The notes under the pieces were generated by a model. It ran no database searches. It was not told the DNA's origin and worked only from the letters and a program-made list of their open reading frames with translations. From assembly GCA_045130475.1 (NCBI GenBank), contig JBGUPU010000026.1:1-64000 (forward strand): a stretch of 64,000 nucleotides of DNA, in the 5' to 3' direction. Positions 1 to 8,988 of the stretch are shown piece after piece; position 1 is the stretch's first letter, and each line of letters opens with the position of its first letter. Both the position numbers and the translations under genes were made by a program. Origin of the DNA: CAG-791 sp045130475 (lineage in GTDB: Bacteria; Bacillota; Clostridia; Lachnospirales; Lachnospiraceae).

Positions 1-116
1 TACCATGAACCAGTGAGGAGTTGTTTTATATTGTAACCAAAAGAATGCCGTATTTATGCGGCTTCTGGCGTTTCGCAAACGCCTAACTGTGCAGAATATA
101 GAAAGGAGCTCATTTC

Positions 117-1004
117 ATGGACAATTTCATACTCAGCTGCTGCTCCACAGCGGACTTAACAAAAGATCACTTCGAGAAGATCGATGTTCATTACATCTGT
201 TTTCACTATATGTTGGACGGAAAGGAATACCCGGATGATCTGGGCAGGTCCATCCCTTTCCCTGAGTTTTATGCAAGAATGGCCGCGGGAGCAAAGACAG
301 CGACATCCCAGGTCAATGTGCAGGAATATACGGATTATTTTGAAGGCTTCCTCAGGCAGGGCCTGGATATCCTGCATGTCACTCTTTCAACAGGGATAAG
401 CGGAAGTTTTAACTCCGCATGCGGTGCACGCGATCTACTTGAAGAAAAATATCCCGACCGCAAAATATATGTGCTCGATTCTCTTGGGGCTTCCTCAGGT
501 TTCGGACTTCTGATGGATACCATGGCAGAAAAAAAGGCGGAAGGTATGGATATAGACAGTCTGTATAAGTGGGGGCTGGAAAACCGTCTGCGCCTGCATC
601 ACTGGTTTTTCTCGACAGACCTTACCTTTTACATTCGGGGCGGACGTATCTCCAAAACATCCGGCGCAATCGGGACACTTTTGAATATCTGTCCTCTTCT
701 GAACATGGATAATCTGGGACGTCTGATCCCCAGGTATAAGATCCGCACAAAGAAAAAAGTTTTCCGCGCCATCGTTGACAAGATGGAGGAGCATGCGGAA
801 GGCGGAAAATCCTACAGCGGAAAATGCTACATCTCGCAGTCTGCCTGTATAGAAGATGCCCGCGAAGTTGCCCGCATGGTCGAAGAGCGCTTCCCTCTCC
901 TTAATGGCAGAGTCGAGATCAATGACATCGGTACGACTATAGGCAGCCACACCGGTCCCGGAACCGTGGCGCTTTTCTTCTGGGGCGATGAGCGCACACA
1001 ATAA
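117..1004 (+). CDS. DegV family protein (fatty-acid-binding, FakB-like)
   Basis: A 295-residue protein of the DegV fold, which binds a long-chain fatty acid; in Firmicutes such proteins (FakB) present the acyl chain to the kinase FakA for phosphorylation. Visible hallmarks are an N-terminal CSTADL segment (residues 8-13), a TSQV motif near 62, STGISGSF near 91, YIRGGRIS near 172 and the C-terminal GSHTGPG with its histidine near 278. The ATG follows a good ribosome site (AGAAAGGAG). It is a lone plus-strand gene; the 116 bases before it hold a short perfect hairpin (67-83) and no other gene. Which fatty acid it binds, and whether it feeds FakA, cannot be told from sequence. A second DegV of the same length lies at 36954-37841. 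Confidence 0.9.
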   Translation: MDNFILSCCSTADLTKDHFEKIDVHYICFHYMLDGKEYPDDLGRSIPFPEFYARMAAGAKTATSQVNVQEYTDYFEGFLRQGLDILHVTLSTGISGSFNSACGARDLLEEKYPDRKIYVLDSLGASSGFGLLMDTMAEKKAEGMDIDSLYKWGLENRLRLHHWFFSTDLTFYIRGGRISKTSGAIGTLLNICPLLNMDNLGRLIPRYKIRTKKKVFRAIVDKMEEHAEGGKSYSGKCYISQSACIEDAREVARMVEERFPLLNGRVEINDIGTTIGSHTGPGTVALFFWGDERTQ

Positions 1005-1030
1005 GAATAAAGAATACAATTCTTCTGTAT

Positions 1031-1072
1031 AAAAAAGCAGGTACATTCCCTCGGGACTGCACCTGCTTTTTT
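1031..1072. terminator. Bidirectional rho-independent terminator between degV and DUF1015 gene
   Basis: A perfect 12-bp stem (AAAAAAGCAGGT paired with ACCTGCTTTTTT) with an 18-nt loop. It has T tracts on both strands and sits between two convergent genes, so it probably stops transcription from both sides. Confidence 0.85.
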
Positions 1073-1102
1073 CATGAACAAAGTTAAGAAGTGTACGGAC
1101 GG

Positions 1103-2344
1103 TCAGATCAGATGGATGAAGAGACCGCTGAGCAGTTTGGGTTCAAACCATGTCGACTTGGGGGGCATCAGGCGTCCGGCATCAGCGACGTCGAACAGCT
1201 CTCCGATAGATGTTGGATACATAAGGAATGAGACGCCGTGCATGGCGTCTGCCTTGTCCTGCAGTTCCTTTGTACCGCGGATTCCGCCGACGAACTCAAT
1301 GCGGGAATCCGTCTTGGGATCTCCGATTCCAAGGAAAGGTCCAAGAATCCTGTCCTGTAAAAGAGAGACGTCAAGGCCTTCGACCGGATCTTCGGACATC
1401 ATCTCAGGCCGGATCCTCAGAAGGTACCACTGCCCCTCCAGGTACATGCCGATCTCGCCCTTATGGGCCGGTACGGGAACTGTCCGGCTGTCATCCGGGC
1501 AGTGGATATCGCAGATTTCTTTGACTTTAGCCAAAAATTCCTCTCCGGAAAGACCGTTCAGATCATGCACAACGCGGTTATAATCCATGATCTTGAGCTC
1601 GTTCTCAGGAAAGAGCACCGAGAGGAAATAGTTGAACTCCTCTTCCCCTGTATATCCGGGATTTATTTGTCTGCGCATCTTGCCGACGCGGACTGCAGAA
1701 GCACAGCGGTGGTGTCCGTCAGCGATATAAATGCTGTCGATGCTGTCAAACGCATTGCGGATGGTTTCGCAGTCACCCGGTTCTGAAATGATCCAGATAC
1801 GGTTGCGGACATTGCCCTCGGATAAAAAATCACAGGTAGGTTCCTGTGCAGTTGTTTTTTTCACTACTGCATCTATGGAGCAGTTCTGACGATAGCACAG
1901 GAAGATCGGGCCTGTCTGGGCGCTGCAGGCATCCACGTGGCAGATCCTGTCTTTTTCCTTGTCTGCACGGGTATTTTCATGTTTTTTGATCACGCCCGAA
2001 TCATAGTCGTCGATCGACGAGCAGGCAACTATGCCGGTCTGGGTGCGGCCGTCCATTGTCTGTGCATAGACATAATAGCAGGGAGTTCTGTCCTGGACAA
2101 AGCGCCCCTCGCGGATCCACTCTGAAAGAAGTTCACTGGCATGCTTGTATACGCGGTCATCGTAAATATCCATCTCCGGGGGCATGGTTGTCTCCGCCCG
2201 GTCGATGGCGAGAAAGGACCCCGGGTGGGAAGACACATATTCACGGGCTTCCGCGCGGGAATAAACATCATAGGGAAGTGCGGCGATCTCGGATTCAAGG
2301 CCGGCTGCAGGTCTGCAGGCACAAAAAGGTCGTATGTCAGCCAT
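1103..2344 (-). CDS. DUF1015 domain-containing protein
   Basis: A 413-residue soluble protein matching the DUF1015 family (COG4198). It carries the family's conserved IADGHHRCASA segment near residue 210 and an N-terminal region rich in short conserved blocks (LPYDVYSRAEAREY near 24). The biochemical role of the family is not established. Its gene follows serA by 39 bp and reads the same way, so it is probably the last gene of a serC-serA-DUF1015 transcript; this neighbourhood recurs in anaerobic Firmicutes, which hints at a link to serine or phosphoserine metabolism (inference). The start has a GGAGG 13 bases upstream, a slightly long spacing. Confidence 0.85.
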   Translation of the reverse strand: MADIRPFCACRPAAGLESEIAALPYDVYSRAEAREYVSSHPGSFLAIDRAETTMPPEMDIYDDRVYKHASELLSEWIREGRFVQDRTPCYYVYAQTMDGRTQTGIVACSSIDDYDSGVIKKHENTRADKEKDRICHVDACSAQTGPIFLCYRQNCSIDAVVKKTTAQEPTCDFLSEGNVRNRIWIISEPGDCETIRNAFDSIDSIYIADGHHRCASAVRVGKMRRQINPGYTGEEEFNYFLSVLFPENELKIMDYNRVVHDLNGLSGEEFLAKVKEICDIHCPDDSRTVPVPAHKGEIGMYLEGQWYLLRIRPEMMSEDPVEGLDVSLLQDRILGPFLGIGDPKTDSRIEFVGGIRGTKELQDKADAMHGVSFLMYPTSIGELFDVADAGRLMPPKSTWFEPKLLSGLFIHLI

Positions 2345-2383
2345 GTATATGTAATATCCTCCAAATTCGAATAAAGGTAATCC

Positions 2384-3547
2384 TTACTTAATCACACGCA
2401 CGCGGTAGACTCCGGCGACATTGCTGAGTTCTTTGATCACAGCATCGGAAGCCTTGGTATCAGTATCGATCAGAGTATAAGCGACTTCCCCGCGGGACTT
2501 GTTGGACATCTCGGCGATGTTGACAGCTTCAGCACCCATGATCCTTGTAAAGTTGGTGATCATGTTTGCCTGGTTTTTGTGGAAAATACCGATCCTGCCG
2601 ACACTCTGGCACACACCCATGTTACAGCGGGGATAATTCACACTGTTGGTGATATTGCCGTTTTCCAGATAATCGCGGAGTTCATTGACAGCCATCTTGG
2701 CACAGTTGATCTCGGACTCCTCAGTAGAAGCGCCCAGATGGGGTGTGGTGATGCAGCCGCGCTTTCCGGCAACGATAGGGTTGGGGAAATCAGAGACATA
2801 ACGGCGGACCTTGCCCTCGTCGATTGCTTCGACAACTGCTTTTTCGTCCACGAGAAGATCACGTGCCATGTTAATGAGAACAACACCGTTCTTCATCTGG
2901 CTGATCGCATCGGCGTTGATCATGCCGCGGGTGGAATCCAGGAGCGGGACATGGATGGTAATATAATCGCACATCGAGTAAATATCCTCGATCCGGAGAA
3001 CGTGTGTGATCTTGCGGCTCAGATGCCAGGCGGAATCGACAGAGACGTAAGGGTCATAGCCGTAGACATCCATACCCAGATTGACTGCGGCATTGGCAAC
3101 GCGGACACCGATGGCGCCCAGGCCGATGATGCCTATTTTCTTTCCTTCGAGCTCACTGCCGGCGAACTGCTTTTTCTCCTTTTCCGCTGTCTTGGCAATG
3201 TCCGGATTATTCCAGTTCGCGCGGACCCAGTCGACGCCCTCGACAATGTCGCGGGAGGCAAGCAGCATGCCTGCAAAGACAAGCTCTTTGACGCCGTTGG
3301 CATTTGCGCCGGGTGTGTTGAATACCACGATTCCTTTTTCGGCACAGCGCTGCAGGGGAATGTTGTTGACGCCTGCACCTGCGCGAGCGATTGCAAGCAG
3401 ATTGTCGGAAAACTCCATGTCATGCATGGCCGCGCTGCGGACCAGAATTCCCTGCGCCTCGTTGATATCGTCTACCTGCTCGTATTTGGAGGTAAAATTC
3501 TTGAGTCCGATGGGGGAAATATTGTTAAGGCAATGAAATTTATACAT
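2384..3547 (-). CDS. serA: D-3-phosphoglycerate dehydrogenase
   Basis: Catalyses the first step of serine synthesis, NAD-dependent oxidation of 3-phosphoglycerate. The 387-residue protein has the D-isomer hydroxyacid dehydrogenase layout: a Rossmann GLGAIG near residue 143, the catalytic arginine in INMARDLLVDE near 229, the catalytic histidine in TPHLGAST, and a C-terminal ACT domain from about residue 315 to the end, the usual site of serine feedback. It is shorter than the 410-residue E. coli enzyme and lacks its extra domain. The usual glutamate motif before the catalytic histidine (DVFxxEP in E. coli) is replaced by SDFPNP. It lies 28 bp after serC. No strong ribosome site precedes this ATG. 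Confidence 0.92.
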   Translation of the reverse strand: MYKFHCLNNISPIGLKNFTSKYEQVDDINEAQGILVRSAAMHDMEFSDNLLAIARAGAGVNNIPLQRCAEKGIVVFNTPGANANGVKELVFAGMLLASRDIVEGVDWVRANWNNPDIAKTAEKEKKQFAGSELEGKKIGIIGLGAIGVRVANAAVNLGMDVYGYDPYVSVDSAWHLSRKITHVLRIEDIYSMCDYITIHVPLLDSTRGMINADAISQMKNGVVLINMARDLLVDEKAVVEAIDEGKVRRYVSDFPNPIVAGKRGCITTPHLGASTEESEINCAKMAVNELRDYLENGNITNSVNYPRCNMGVCQSVGRIGIFHKNQANMITNFTRIMGAEAVNIAEMSNKSRGEVAYTLIDTDTKASDAVIKELSNVAGVYRVRVIK

Positions 3548-3575
3548 TTTTTGATTTTCTCGCTATTTGATTTAT

Positions 3576-4664
3576 TTATTCTGCAGGATGTTTTGCTTCG
3601 AAGTCTTTCATGAAAGCGACGAGCTTTTCGACGCCTTCATAGGGCATAGCATTGTAGATGCTGGCGCGCATACCGCCTACAGAGCGATGGCCCTTCAGGC
3701 TTACAAGGCCTTCTGCCTCGGCTTCCTTGACGAACTGCGCTTCCAGGTCCTTGTCGCCGATGATGAATGGAACGTTCATGAGAGAACGGTCCTCCTTGCG
3801 GACTGTACCCTTGAAGAGCTTGCTTTCATCCAGGTAATCATAGAGAAGTTTGGCCTTCTTCTCGTTGCGCTCTTTCATGACTTCAAGGCCGCCCATCTTT
3901 TTGATCCATTTGAACACCTTGCCGCAGATGTAGATACCATATGCAGGAGGAGTATTGAAGAGAGAGTCGTTGTCAGCCTGCGTCTTCCACTTGAGCATGG
4001 TGGGTGTTCCCGGGATCACGTCGTCGCGGATCAGATCTTCACGGATGATGGCGATGACAACACCTGCAGGTCCGATATTTTTCTGAACGCCGCCGTACAT
4101 CACTGCATACTTGGAGACGTCAACAGGTTCGGACAGGAAACAGGAAGAAACATCCGCTACAAGATCATGTCCCTTTGTATCGGGCAGCTCATGGAACTTG
4201 GTCCCGTAAATGGTATTGTTCTCGCAGATGTAAACGTAATCTGCCTCTTCGGGAATATCCAGATCGGAGCAGTCCGGAATATAGCTGTAGGTCTTGTCTT
4301 CAGAAGAAGCGACAGCGATCGCATCACCGTATTTTCTGGCTTCCTGGTATGCCTTTTTAGCCCACTGACCGGTGATGACATATGCTGCGACATGATTGCG
4401 CATGAGGTTCATGGGAACAGCCGCAAACTGCGTCCAGGCGCCGCCCTGCAGAAACAGGACCTTATAGTTATCAGGAATGTTCAGAATTTCACGGAGGTCA
4501 GCTTCGGCCTCTTTGATGATTCCGTCAAAAATTTTACCGCGATGGCTCATCTCCATAACGGACATGCCGCTGCCCTTGTAGTTAAGCATTTCATCGGCTG
4601 CTTCGCGGAGGACTTCCTCCGGAAGAACGGCGGGACCTGCGGAAAAATTGTAAACTCTATCCAT
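3576..4664 (-). CDS. serC: Phosphoserine aminotransferase
   Basis: Pyridoxal-phosphate enzyme converting 3-phosphohydroxypyruvate and glutamate to phosphoserine, the second step of serine synthesis. The start chosen gives MDRVYNFSAGPAVLPEEV, the normal family N-terminus, and is preceded by AGGAGG at a workable distance; an in-frame ATG 25 codons earlier (4739) only adds residues unlike the family. The cofactor lysine lies in YGGVQKNIGPAG and the C-terminus has GGMRASIYNA, both diagnostic. At 362 residues it is of normal length. It sits between ilvB and serA, all read in one direction. The 102 bases before it hold no clear terminator, so read-through from ilvB is likely. Confidence 0.95.
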   Translation of the reverse strand: MDRVYNFSAGPAVLPEEVLREAADEMLNYKGSGMSVMEMSHRGKIFDGIIKEAEADLREILNIPDNYKVLFLQGGAWTQFAAVPMNLMRNHVAAYVITGQWAKKAYQEARKYGDAIAVASSEDKTYSYIPDCSDLDIPEEADYVYICENNTIYGTKFHELPDTKGHDLVADVSSCFLSEPVDVSKYAVMYGGVQKNIGPAGVVIAIIREDLIRDDVIPGTPTMLKWKTQADNDSLFNTPPAYGIYICGKVFKWIKKMGGLEVMKERNEKKAKLLYDYLDESKLFKGTVRKEDRSLMNVPFIIGDKDLEAQFVKEAEAEGLVSLKGHRSVGGMRASIYNAMPYEGVEKLVAFMKDFEAKHPAE

Positions 4665-4766
4665 TGTTTTAGTGTTCCTCCTGTAGATCAATGGTGTCTG
4701 GGTCAAAAGTGGTCGAGACTCAATGCATTCAGGAACCATTTGCCTTTGACATCCTTGTGTAGCTTT

Positions 4767-6446
4767 TTACTTCATCATATCTTTCTCGTCAAATGCCTCT
4801 TCAATGGAAGCTCCGGGGGAGACCATAGGAAAGACCTTGTCATCCTCATCGATGACACAGTTGACCAGGATGGGCTCTTTGGAGGCGACCGCCTCTTTGA
4901 GGGCGGGTTCCAGTTCAGAGAGGCTGGTGACATTGATCGCGCGGCATCCGAGGCCTTCGGCAACTTTGCAGTAATCGACTTTGTCTTCAATGATAGTGGC
5001 ACTGTAGCGGGCGCCGTAATACAGGGTCTGCCACTGGCGGACCATACCGAGCACGCGGTTGTCAATGACGATCTCAATGATCGGAATATTGTAGCGGCTG
5101 GCAGTGGCCAGCTCATTCATATTCATGCGGAAGCAACCGTCGCCTCCGATATTGATGACGGTGCGGTCGGGATGAGCGATCTTGGCGCCGATCGCCGCAC
5201 CGATTCCGTAGCCCATGGTGCCCAGACCGCCGGAAGAGATCAGGGTGCGGGGCTTCGTGTAGGTATAATACTGTGCCGCCCACATCTGGTGCTGTCCGAC
5301 ATCTGTGGTGATGATGGCATTTCCTTCCGTCAGCTCGTCCAGTTTCTGGATGATCGCGGGGCAGGTCAGCTTCTTGTGGTCATAATTGAGCGGATAGGAT
5401 GCCTTGAGCTGGGAAGTGTATTTGAGCCAGTCGGGGTGAGACTGCTGTGTGAGCTTTTCGTTGATCTTCTCCAGGACCTCTTTGAGGTCGCCGATCACGG
5501 AATAGTCCACTTTGATATTTTTGTTGATCTCGGCAGGATCCACATCGATGTGCAGGATCTTTGCGCCGGAGGCAAATGTTTTGGCATTGCCGATGACACG
5601 ATCTGAAAAACGTGCGCCGAGAGCGATCAGAAGATCACAGCGGCTTACGCCAAGGTTGGAAGCCTTGGTGCCGTGCATGCCGATCATGCCGGTATAGCGG
5701 GGATCAGTCCCGTTAAAAGCGCCTTTGCCCATCAGGGTATCACAGACGGGGGCATCGATCATGTCGACAAAAGTCTTTAGTTCATCGGAAGCACCGGAGA
5801 TTACTGCTCCGCCGCCGACCATGACAAAAGGCTTCTTGGAAGCGTTGATCATTTTGATGACCTGATCAACCTCTTCCTCCGTAACAGGATGTTTTTTGAC
5901 GGGAAGATAACGGTCCGGGACAACCGGCTCGTATTCGCATACAGCACCGGTAACATCCTTGGGAACATCCACAAGGACAGGTCCGGGACGGCCTGTGCGG
6001 GCGATGGCAAATGCATAGCGTATGGTCTGTGCCAGGTCATTGACATCCTTGACGATCCAGCTGTGCTTGGTCACAGGCATTGCAATACCGTTGATATCGA
6101 CCTCCTGGAAGGAATCCTTGCCAAGTAGAGGCAGGGTCACGTTGCAGGTGATTGCGACCATGGGAACACTGTCCATATAGGCTGTGGCGATACCGGTGAC
6201 CAGGTTGGTCGCTCCGGGTCCGCTGGTTGCCAGGCAGACACCCACCTTGCCGGTGGAACGCGCGTAGCCGTCTGCCGCATGAGAGGCACCCTGCTCATGG
6301 GATGTCAGATAATGATGGATCTTGTCGCTTTTTTTATAAAGGGAATCATATACATTCAGGATCGCACCGCCGGGATAACCGAAAACGGTATCCACGCCCT
6401 GCTCGAGCAGGCACTCGACGATGATATCCGCACCTGTTAATTTCAT
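4767..6446 (-). CDS. ilvB: Acetolactate synthase, large (catalytic) subunit
   Basis: Thiamine-diphosphate enzyme condensing two pyruvates, or pyruvate and 2-oxobutyrate, for valine, leucine and isoleucine synthesis. The 559-residue protein has the catalytic glutamate region (TSHEQGASHAADGYAR, near residue 50), the SGPGATNLVTG block, and the ThDP/Mg site GDGCFRMNMNEL near 440. Start ATG has a good GAAAGGAG site. It follows ilvD by 91 bp. No ilvN-like small regulatory subunit and no ilvC is found next to it, so the regulatory subunit, if present, is encoded elsewhere. The biosynthetic rather than catabolic (AlsS) assignment rests on length, motif match and the ilvD neighbour. Confidence 0.94.
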   Translation of the reverse strand: MKLTGADIIVECLLEQGVDTVFGYPGGAILNVYDSLYKKSDKIHHYLTSHEQGASHAADGYARSTGKVGVCLATSGPGATNLVTGIATAYMDSVPMVAITCNVTLPLLGKDSFQEVDINGIAMPVTKHSWIVKDVNDLAQTIRYAFAIARTGRPGPVLVDVPKDVTGAVCEYEPVVPDRYLPVKKHPVTEEEVDQVIKMINASKKPFVMVGGGAVISGASDELKTFVDMIDAPVCDTLMGKGAFNGTDPRYTGMIGMHGTKASNLGVSRCDLLIALGARFSDRVIGNAKTFASGAKILHIDVDPAEINKNIKVDYSVIGDLKEVLEKINEKLTQQSHPDWLKYTSQLKASYPLNYDHKKLTCPAIIQKLDELTEGNAIITTDVGQHQMWAAQYYTYTKPRTLISSGGLGTMGYGIGAAIGAKIAHPDRTVINIGGDGCFRMNMNELATASRYNIPIIEIVIDNRVLGMVRQWQTLYYGARYSATIIEDKVDYCKVAEGLGCRAINVTSLSELEPALKEAVASKEPILVNCVIDEDDKVFPMVSPGASIEEAFDEKDMMK

Positions 6447-6537
6447 TACTGCTCCTTTCCGTTCACAAAAGGCAATGTTTACTTCTTACTGACTGACTCT
6501 TCTTTTGTGAACTGTTCCCGGCTTCCTAATGAAGGCA

Positions 6538-8208
6538 TTACTCTTTGGGGAGCTCCAGGATTGCACCACGGTTGCCGCTGGTGACCAGTGCGGCATAACG
6601 GTGAAGGTAACCGTCTTTGACTTTGGGCTCGCGGGGCTGCCATTTGGCGCGGCGCGCGGCAAGCTCTTCGTCGCTGACCTTCATCTCCAGTTTGTTGGCA
6701 GGGATATCGATGGAAATGATATCTCCTTCCTCTACCAGGGCGATCGGGCCGCCGACGGCTGCCTCGGGGGAGACATGGCCGATGGAAGCGCCGCGGGAGG
6801 CGCCGGAGAAACGGCCGTCTGTGATCAGAGCGACAGTGGAATCAAGTCCCATACCCGCAATGGCGGAAGTGGGATTGAGCATCTCACGCATGCCGGGGCC
6901 GCCCTTGGGACCCTCGTAGCGGATCACGACAACGTCGCCGGGATTGATCTTTCCGCCGGTGATGGCCTTGATGGCATCTTCCTCGCAGTCAAAGACGCGG
7001 GCGGGGCCTTCGTGAACCATCATCTCGGGAAGGACGGCGCTGCGCTTGACAATGCCGGTATCAGGCGCCAGGTTGCCCTTGAGGACCGCAATGCCGCCGT
7101 TGGGCATGTAGGGGTTTTCGATGGGACGGATGACTTCGGGATCCAGGTTGACACAGCCCTTAATATTCTCGCGCATGGTCTTGCCGGTGCAGGTCATCAG
7201 ATCCAGATTCAGAAGTCCCTTCTTGTCCAGTTCGTTCATGACGGCATAGATGCCGCCGGCTTCATTGAGATCTTCCATATAAGTGGGACCTGCAGGAGCA
7301 AGATGGCAGAGGTTGGGAGTGCGGTCAGAAACTTCGTTTGCAATCTCCATATTGATCTCAACACCTGCCTCGTGGGCGATGGCAGGAAGATGCAGCATGG
7401 TATTGGTGGAGCATCCGAGTGCCATATCCATGGCCAGGGCATTCATGAAAGCGTCCTTGGTCATGATGTCGCGGGGACGGATATCTTTTTCAACAAGTTC
7501 CATGATCTTCATTCCGGCATGTTTGGCAAGACGGATACGGGCGGAGTAGACGGCGGGAATGGTGCCGTTGCCCTGAAGGCCCATGCCGATTGCCTCAGTC
7601 AGGCAGTTCATGGAGTTTGCAGTGTACATACCGGAACAGGATCCGCATGTGGGACAGACCTTCTCCTCGTACTCGCGGAGCTTCTCTTCTGTCATGGTGC
7701 CTGCGGCGACGGAACCGACTGCCTCAAAAATAGAGGACAGACTGCGCTTTCTGCCGTCGATGCGGCCGGCCATCATGGGACCGCCGGAAACAAAGATGGT
7801 GGGAACGTTGACTCTTGCAGCCGCCATCAGAAGGCCGGGAACGTTCTTGTCGCAGTTGGGGATCATGACGAGGCCGTCAAAACCGTGAGCCTTGGCCATG
7901 CACTCAGTGGAATCCGCGATCAGGTCACGGGTGACCAGAGAATACTTCATGCCGATATGTCCCATTGCGATACCGTCGCAGACAGCGATAGCGGGGAACA
8001 TTACAGGCATGCCGCCTGCCATGGCGACGCCCATCTTGACTGCCTGGGCAATCTTATCCAGGTTCATGTGGCCGGGAACGATCTCGTTGTAGGAACAGAC
8101 GATACCGATCATAGGACGCTTTCTCTCTTCCTCGGTGTAGCCGAGCGCATTGAACAGACTCCTGTGGGGAGCTGTGGAGACACCTTTTTTGACGGAATCA
8201 CTCTTCAT
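6538..8208 (-). CDS. ilvD: Dihydroxy-acid dehydratase
   Basis: Iron-sulfur dehydratase that makes the 2-oxo acids of valine and isoleucine from their dihydroxy precursors. The 556-residue protein shows the cluster cysteines in PNCDKNVPG (near 120) and CGSCSGMYTANSMNC (near 190), and the C-terminal DGRFSGASRG block. The ATG is preceded by GAGGTAATAAT. It is the first intact gene of the ilvD-ilvB-serC-serA run. Directly upstream, only about 50 bp away, is a leftover piece of leuB, so this gene was probably once downstream of a complete leu cluster. No T-box or other recognisable leader was seen. Confidence 0.95.
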   Translation of the reverse strand: MKSDSVKKGVSTAPHRSLFNALGYTEEERKRPMIGIVCSYNEIVPGHMNLDKIAQAVKMGVAMAGGMPVMFPAIAVCDGIAMGHIGMKYSLVTRDLIADSTECMAKAHGFDGLVMIPNCDKNVPGLLMAAARVNVPTIFVSGGPMMAGRIDGRKRSLSSIFEAVGSVAAGTMTEEKLREYEEKVCPTCGSCSGMYTANSMNCLTEAIGMGLQGNGTIPAVYSARIRLAKHAGMKIMELVEKDIRPRDIMTKDAFMNALAMDMALGCSTNTMLHLPAIAHEAGVEINMEIANEVSDRTPNLCHLAPAGPTYMEDLNEAGGIYAVMNELDKKGLLNLDLMTCTGKTMRENIKGCVNLDPEVIRPIENPYMPNGGIAVLKGNLAPDTGIVKRSAVLPEMMVHEGPARVFDCEEDAIKAITGGKINPGDVVVIRYEGPKGGPGMREMLNPTSAIAGMGLDSTVALITDGRFSGASRGASIGHVSPEAAVGGPIALVEEGDIISIDIPANKLEMKVSDEELAARRAKWQPREPKVKDGYLHRYAALVTSGNRGAILELPKE

Positions 8209-8259
8209 ATTATTACCTCGATTCTTAAAAGATTCTTGAAATATACTTGTTGAAAGCGT

Positions 8260-8364
8260 TCAGATTTGCTCGCAGATACGATCGCCGAACATGTTCCCGG
8301 TGACAATGACGTCGAACTGCTCGGGTTCGAGCACCAGCTGCATGGCGCAGTCGTCAACATACAT
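8260..8364 (-). pseudogene. leuB: leuB (3-isopropylmalate dehydrogenase) remnant
   Basis: A 34-codon open frame whose peptide begins MYVDDCAMQLV and continues QFDVIVTGNMFGD, then ends RICEQI and a stop. The first two blocks match the conserved LeuB core (YVDNAAMQLV and QFDVIVTENMFGD), which lies about two-thirds of the way along a roughly 355-residue enzyme. Everything N-terminal is gone, and the section between the NMFGD block and the C-terminus is missing. The final GDRICEQI resembles a LeuB C-terminus, so an in-frame internal deletion joining NMFGD to the tail is plausible (inference). A sequence AAAGGA sits 7 bases before the ATG, so the fragment might still be translated as a short peptide ahead of ilvD. 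It cannot be an active enzyme. Confidence 0.85.
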
Positions 8365-8452
8365 ATCGGCGTCCTTTCTCTGTGTCCGAAGGAAAACTGC
8401 TCACAGGGGAAATCTGTGCGTCAGAACATCAACACAATGCATCACTAAAGCG

Positions 8453-8479
8453 CAGGCATGTACCCAAATACACGCCTGC
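8453..8479. terminator. Hairpin between yajC and the leuB remnant
   Basis: An 11-bp stem (GCAGGCATGTA with TACACGCCTGC, one wobble) and a 6-nt loop. On the plus strand a CTTTTTC tract follows a few bases later; on the minus strand, the direction of the flanking genes, the tract after it is weak. It may end the tgt-yajC transcript before the ilv block. The rest of 8365-8560 holds no recognisable gene. Confidence 0.45.
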
Positions 8480-8560
8480 ACACTTTTTCTGCTGCCCGTA
8501 TTATTCTTTTGGCTGAATTACGATTACAGATCCCGGTCGGAGTTTGCTTTCCGAATTATA

Positions 8561-8881
8561 TTATTCGCTCTTCTCCTCTGCATCCTCGGGCTTCTCGATC
8601 TGAATGATCGCGCCGCGCTGCATAGGAATACGGCAGTTCTTGTTATAACCGAACTCTACGATAACGGTATCTGCGTTAATATCGATGACAACACCGTAAA
8701 ATCCTGAGGTTGTAAGGACAGTATCGCCGACGGCAAGGGTTGCCAGCATAGCAGCTTTTTCTTTCTCCTGCTTTCTCTGAGGCCTGATCATAAGAAAGTA
8801 CAGTGCACCGAAAATAACTGCCATGTAAATAATCGTACCAAAACCGGCAAAACCTGCAGAGCTCAGCATCATTCCATTCAT
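8561..8881 (-). CDS. yajC: Preprotein translocase subunit YajC
   Basis: Small inner-membrane partner of the Sec translocase, associated with SecDF. The 106-residue protein has one N-terminal membrane span (about residues 13-34, GTIIYMAVIFGALYFLMI) followed at once by the family's RPQRKQEKE turn and the cytoplasmic VGDTVLTTSGFYGVV core. The acidic C-terminal tail is normal. It lies 107 bp downstream of tgt, the usual tgt-yajC order in bacteria. The spacer contains a perfect 8-bp hairpin (8915-8939) with no T tract, so co-transcription with tgt is likely. Confidence 0.95.
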   Translation of the reverse strand: MNGMMLSSAGFAGFGTIIYMAVIFGALYFLMIRPQRKQEKEKAAMLATLAVGDTVLTTSGFYGVVIDINADTVIVEFGYNKNCRIPMQRGAIIQIEKPEDAEEKSE

Positions 8882-8988
8882 GTTTAATAATCCTCCATAT
8901 TCATTTATTCAGAACAATGACGATAATTTTACGTCATTGCACTCTATAATACAACAAACATACCTGTGTTTACAACACTTTTCTTTGA

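Noticed and set aside
3567..5606. Long plus-strand open frame (679 codons) opposite serC and ilvB
   Set aside because: It runs antisense to two certain genes, has no ribosome site and its product resembles no protein. The length is a by-product of codon use on the other strand.
6529..8253. Long plus-strand open frame (574 codons) opposite ilvD
   Set aside because: Mirror image of a certain gene, His/Gly/Asp-rich product typical of antisense frames, and no start signal.
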